Shown piece after piece: positions 5,799-6,346 of a DNA stretch of 6,346 nucleotides (position 1 is the stretch's first letter; each line of letters opens with the position of its first letter). The notes beneath the pieces are model-generated. The model made no database searches, was not told the DNA's origin, and was given only the letters and a program-made list of their open reading frames with translations. Position numbers and translations under genes: made by a program. This DNA is from Rubrobacteraceae bacterium. Its GTDB lineage: Bacteria; Actinomycetota; Rubrobacteria; Rubrobacterales; Rubrobacteraceae. Where the stretch lies: NCBI GenBank assembly GCA_013698525.1, contig JACCSM010000257.1, positions 1 through 6,346 on the forward strand. The letters run 5' to 3'.

Positions 5799-5845
5799 AC
5801 GAGGAGTTTTGCGATGGACATAAAGCTCATCGCAAAACTCCTCGT
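5799..5845. repeat. 18-bp perfect inverted repeat at the IS end
   Basis: ACGAGGAGTTTTGCGATG (5799-5816) and its exact complement (5828-5845) flank an 11-nt spacer. The right arm starts 18 bp beyond the stop of the transposase, where the element's terminus is expected. The structure may be the IS terminal repeat abutting a remnant of an opposite end, or a subterminal hairpin that shields the IS from outside transcription. Neither strand has a proper T-run, so a simple intrinsic terminator is less likely. The left arm lies 34-51 bp upstream of the decarboxylase ribosome binding site. Confidence 0.75.
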
Positions 5846-5862
5846 TTGCTGTCTTCGCGGAC

Positions 5863-6346
5863 TCAGGCAGCCTTTTTGAGGGCCGGGTAGCGCTTGGCTC
5901 GGCCAGAACGGCGGCCTTTGGGCCGCCCCGGAGAGCGCCCGCAGGGTTTCGGCGGTTTCGCGGGCGTGCCCAGGTGCGCCAAAAGCGCCGAAACGACGCG
6001 GTGGACCCGGATCGGTGTCAGCCGTCCCGGATTGTAGCGGCGCTCCCAGGGCAGCCTTAGGTCCGCCACGTGCGCTCGTGCCAGCCTAAGTTGGGTGAAA
6101 GCGGCCACAACCAGCCACGTCCACCGGTCGGCTTGCTCGGGGTGGCGCACCCGTGGGCTCGTCCACCCGAACGCCTGCTTGAGAAAGCGGAACGTGTGCT
6201 CCAGGTCGAAGCGTCTTACATTCAGGCGCCATAGCAATTCCAACTCCGGCGCGATCCCTTCGGGTCCTACCCACCACAGCCACAACGCCCGGGGCTCGCG
6301 CCTCCTCTCGCCGTGGGGCAGCCGTGCAACCTGCACGAGCACGAGC
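5863..6346 (-). CDS. DDE transposase, C-terminal part (IS4/IS701-like)
   Basis: The minus-strand frame is open to the window edge, so the GTG at 6342 is not a true start and the 5' part is missing. The visible 160 or so residues carry the third catalytic region of a DDE transposase: RRFDLEHTFRFLKQAFGW, with the Glu of DLEH the probable catalytic residue and the F-R-F-L-K spacing typical of IS4/IS701-like enzymes. It is followed by PRVRHPEQADRWTWLVV and QLRLARAH. The tail is strongly basic and Pro/Gly/Arg-rich with an AT-hook-like SPGRPKGRR, ending PALKKAA. This matches transposases common in Streptomyces and other actinobacteria. There is no internal stop or frameshift in the visible part, so the element may be intact. 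The stop at 5863-5865 lies 18 bp from the inverted repeat. The exact IS family is uncertain. Confidence 0.85.
   Translation of the reverse strand, partial: LVLVQVARLPHGERRREPRALWLWWVGPEGIAPELELLWRLNVRRFDLEHTFRFLKQAFGWTSPRVRHPEQADRWTWLVVAAFTQLRLARAHVADLRLPWERRYNPGRLTPIRVHRVVSALLAHLGTPAKPPKPCGRSPGRPKGRRSGRAKRYPALKKAA

Larger units (their letters stand above)
5799..6346 (-). mobile_element. 3' end of an IS4/IS701-like insertion sequence (runs off right edge)
   Basis: The element comprises the C-terminal part of a DDE transposase and its adjoining inverted repeat. The outer boundary is placed provisionally at the inverted repeat and could instead lie at 5828-5845. The other end is outside the window, so terminal repeats and target duplication cannot be confirmed. 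It is unrelated to the IS at the left edge. Confidence 0.6.

Noticed and set aside
5799..5845. Simple rho-independent terminator for the transposase
   Set aside because: The stem is AT-rich in its middle, long and perfectly symmetrical. The minus-strand side is followed by GGTTAAAACGC rather than a T-run, so an IS-end role is preferred.
1..6346. Composite transposon carrying the metabolic genes between the two insertion sequences
   Set aside because: The two transposases belong to different families, so they cannot act as matching ends, and the left IS lies inside a chromosomal gene.

Overview
The window looks like a moderately high-GC (about 60% by eye) actinobacterial chromosome, most plausibly Rubrobacter or a close relative. 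The evidence is the gene mix (mannosylglycerate/glucosylglycerate-hydrolase-like gene, MGDG-synthase-type glycosyltransferase, alpha-acetolactate decarboxylase), actinobacterial-type transposases, and two genes with a -10 hexamer 6-7 bp before the ATG and no Shine-Dalgarno (leaderless layout). The taxon is inferred, not proven.

Layout, left to right. Bases 1-78 (minus) hold the first 26 codons of an IS630-like transposase running off the left edge. Its insertion has cut a GH63-type glycosylglycerate hydrolase gene (156-668, minus) after codon 170, just before the block that carries the catalytic Asp in relatives. A 73-bp divergent spacer (669-741) has overlapping -10 hexamers on both strands. 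It is followed on the plus strand by a two-gene operon with a GTGA overlap: a GT28/MGDG-synthase-family glycosyltransferase (742-1875) and an N-terminally membrane-anchored NodB/CE4 deacetylase (1872-2708). Converging on it, with an 8-bp 3' overlap, is a GH2 beta-glycosidase (2701-4806, minus). Upstream of that gene, a 157-bp spacer holds a 12-bp perfect palindrome and a GC-rich hairpin. Next is alpha-acetolactate decarboxylase (4964-5749, minus), then an 18-bp perfect inverted repeat (5799-5845) at the end of a second, unrelated IS. The C-terminal half of that IS's DDE transposase (5863-6346, minus) runs off the right edge.

How the genes may work together. The glycosyltransferase and deacetylase are translationally coupled and may make and then N-deacetylate a membrane glycolipid; this is inference. 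The broken GH63 gene would have degraded mannosyl- or glucosylglycerate, so its loss could favour retention of that compatible solute. The GH2 enzyme and acetolactate decarboxylase look like standalone catabolic genes. The segment is bounded by mobile DNA on both sides and shows recent IS activity. No RNA gene, CRISPR array or phage module was seen. No gene-free stretch exceeds 160 bp.
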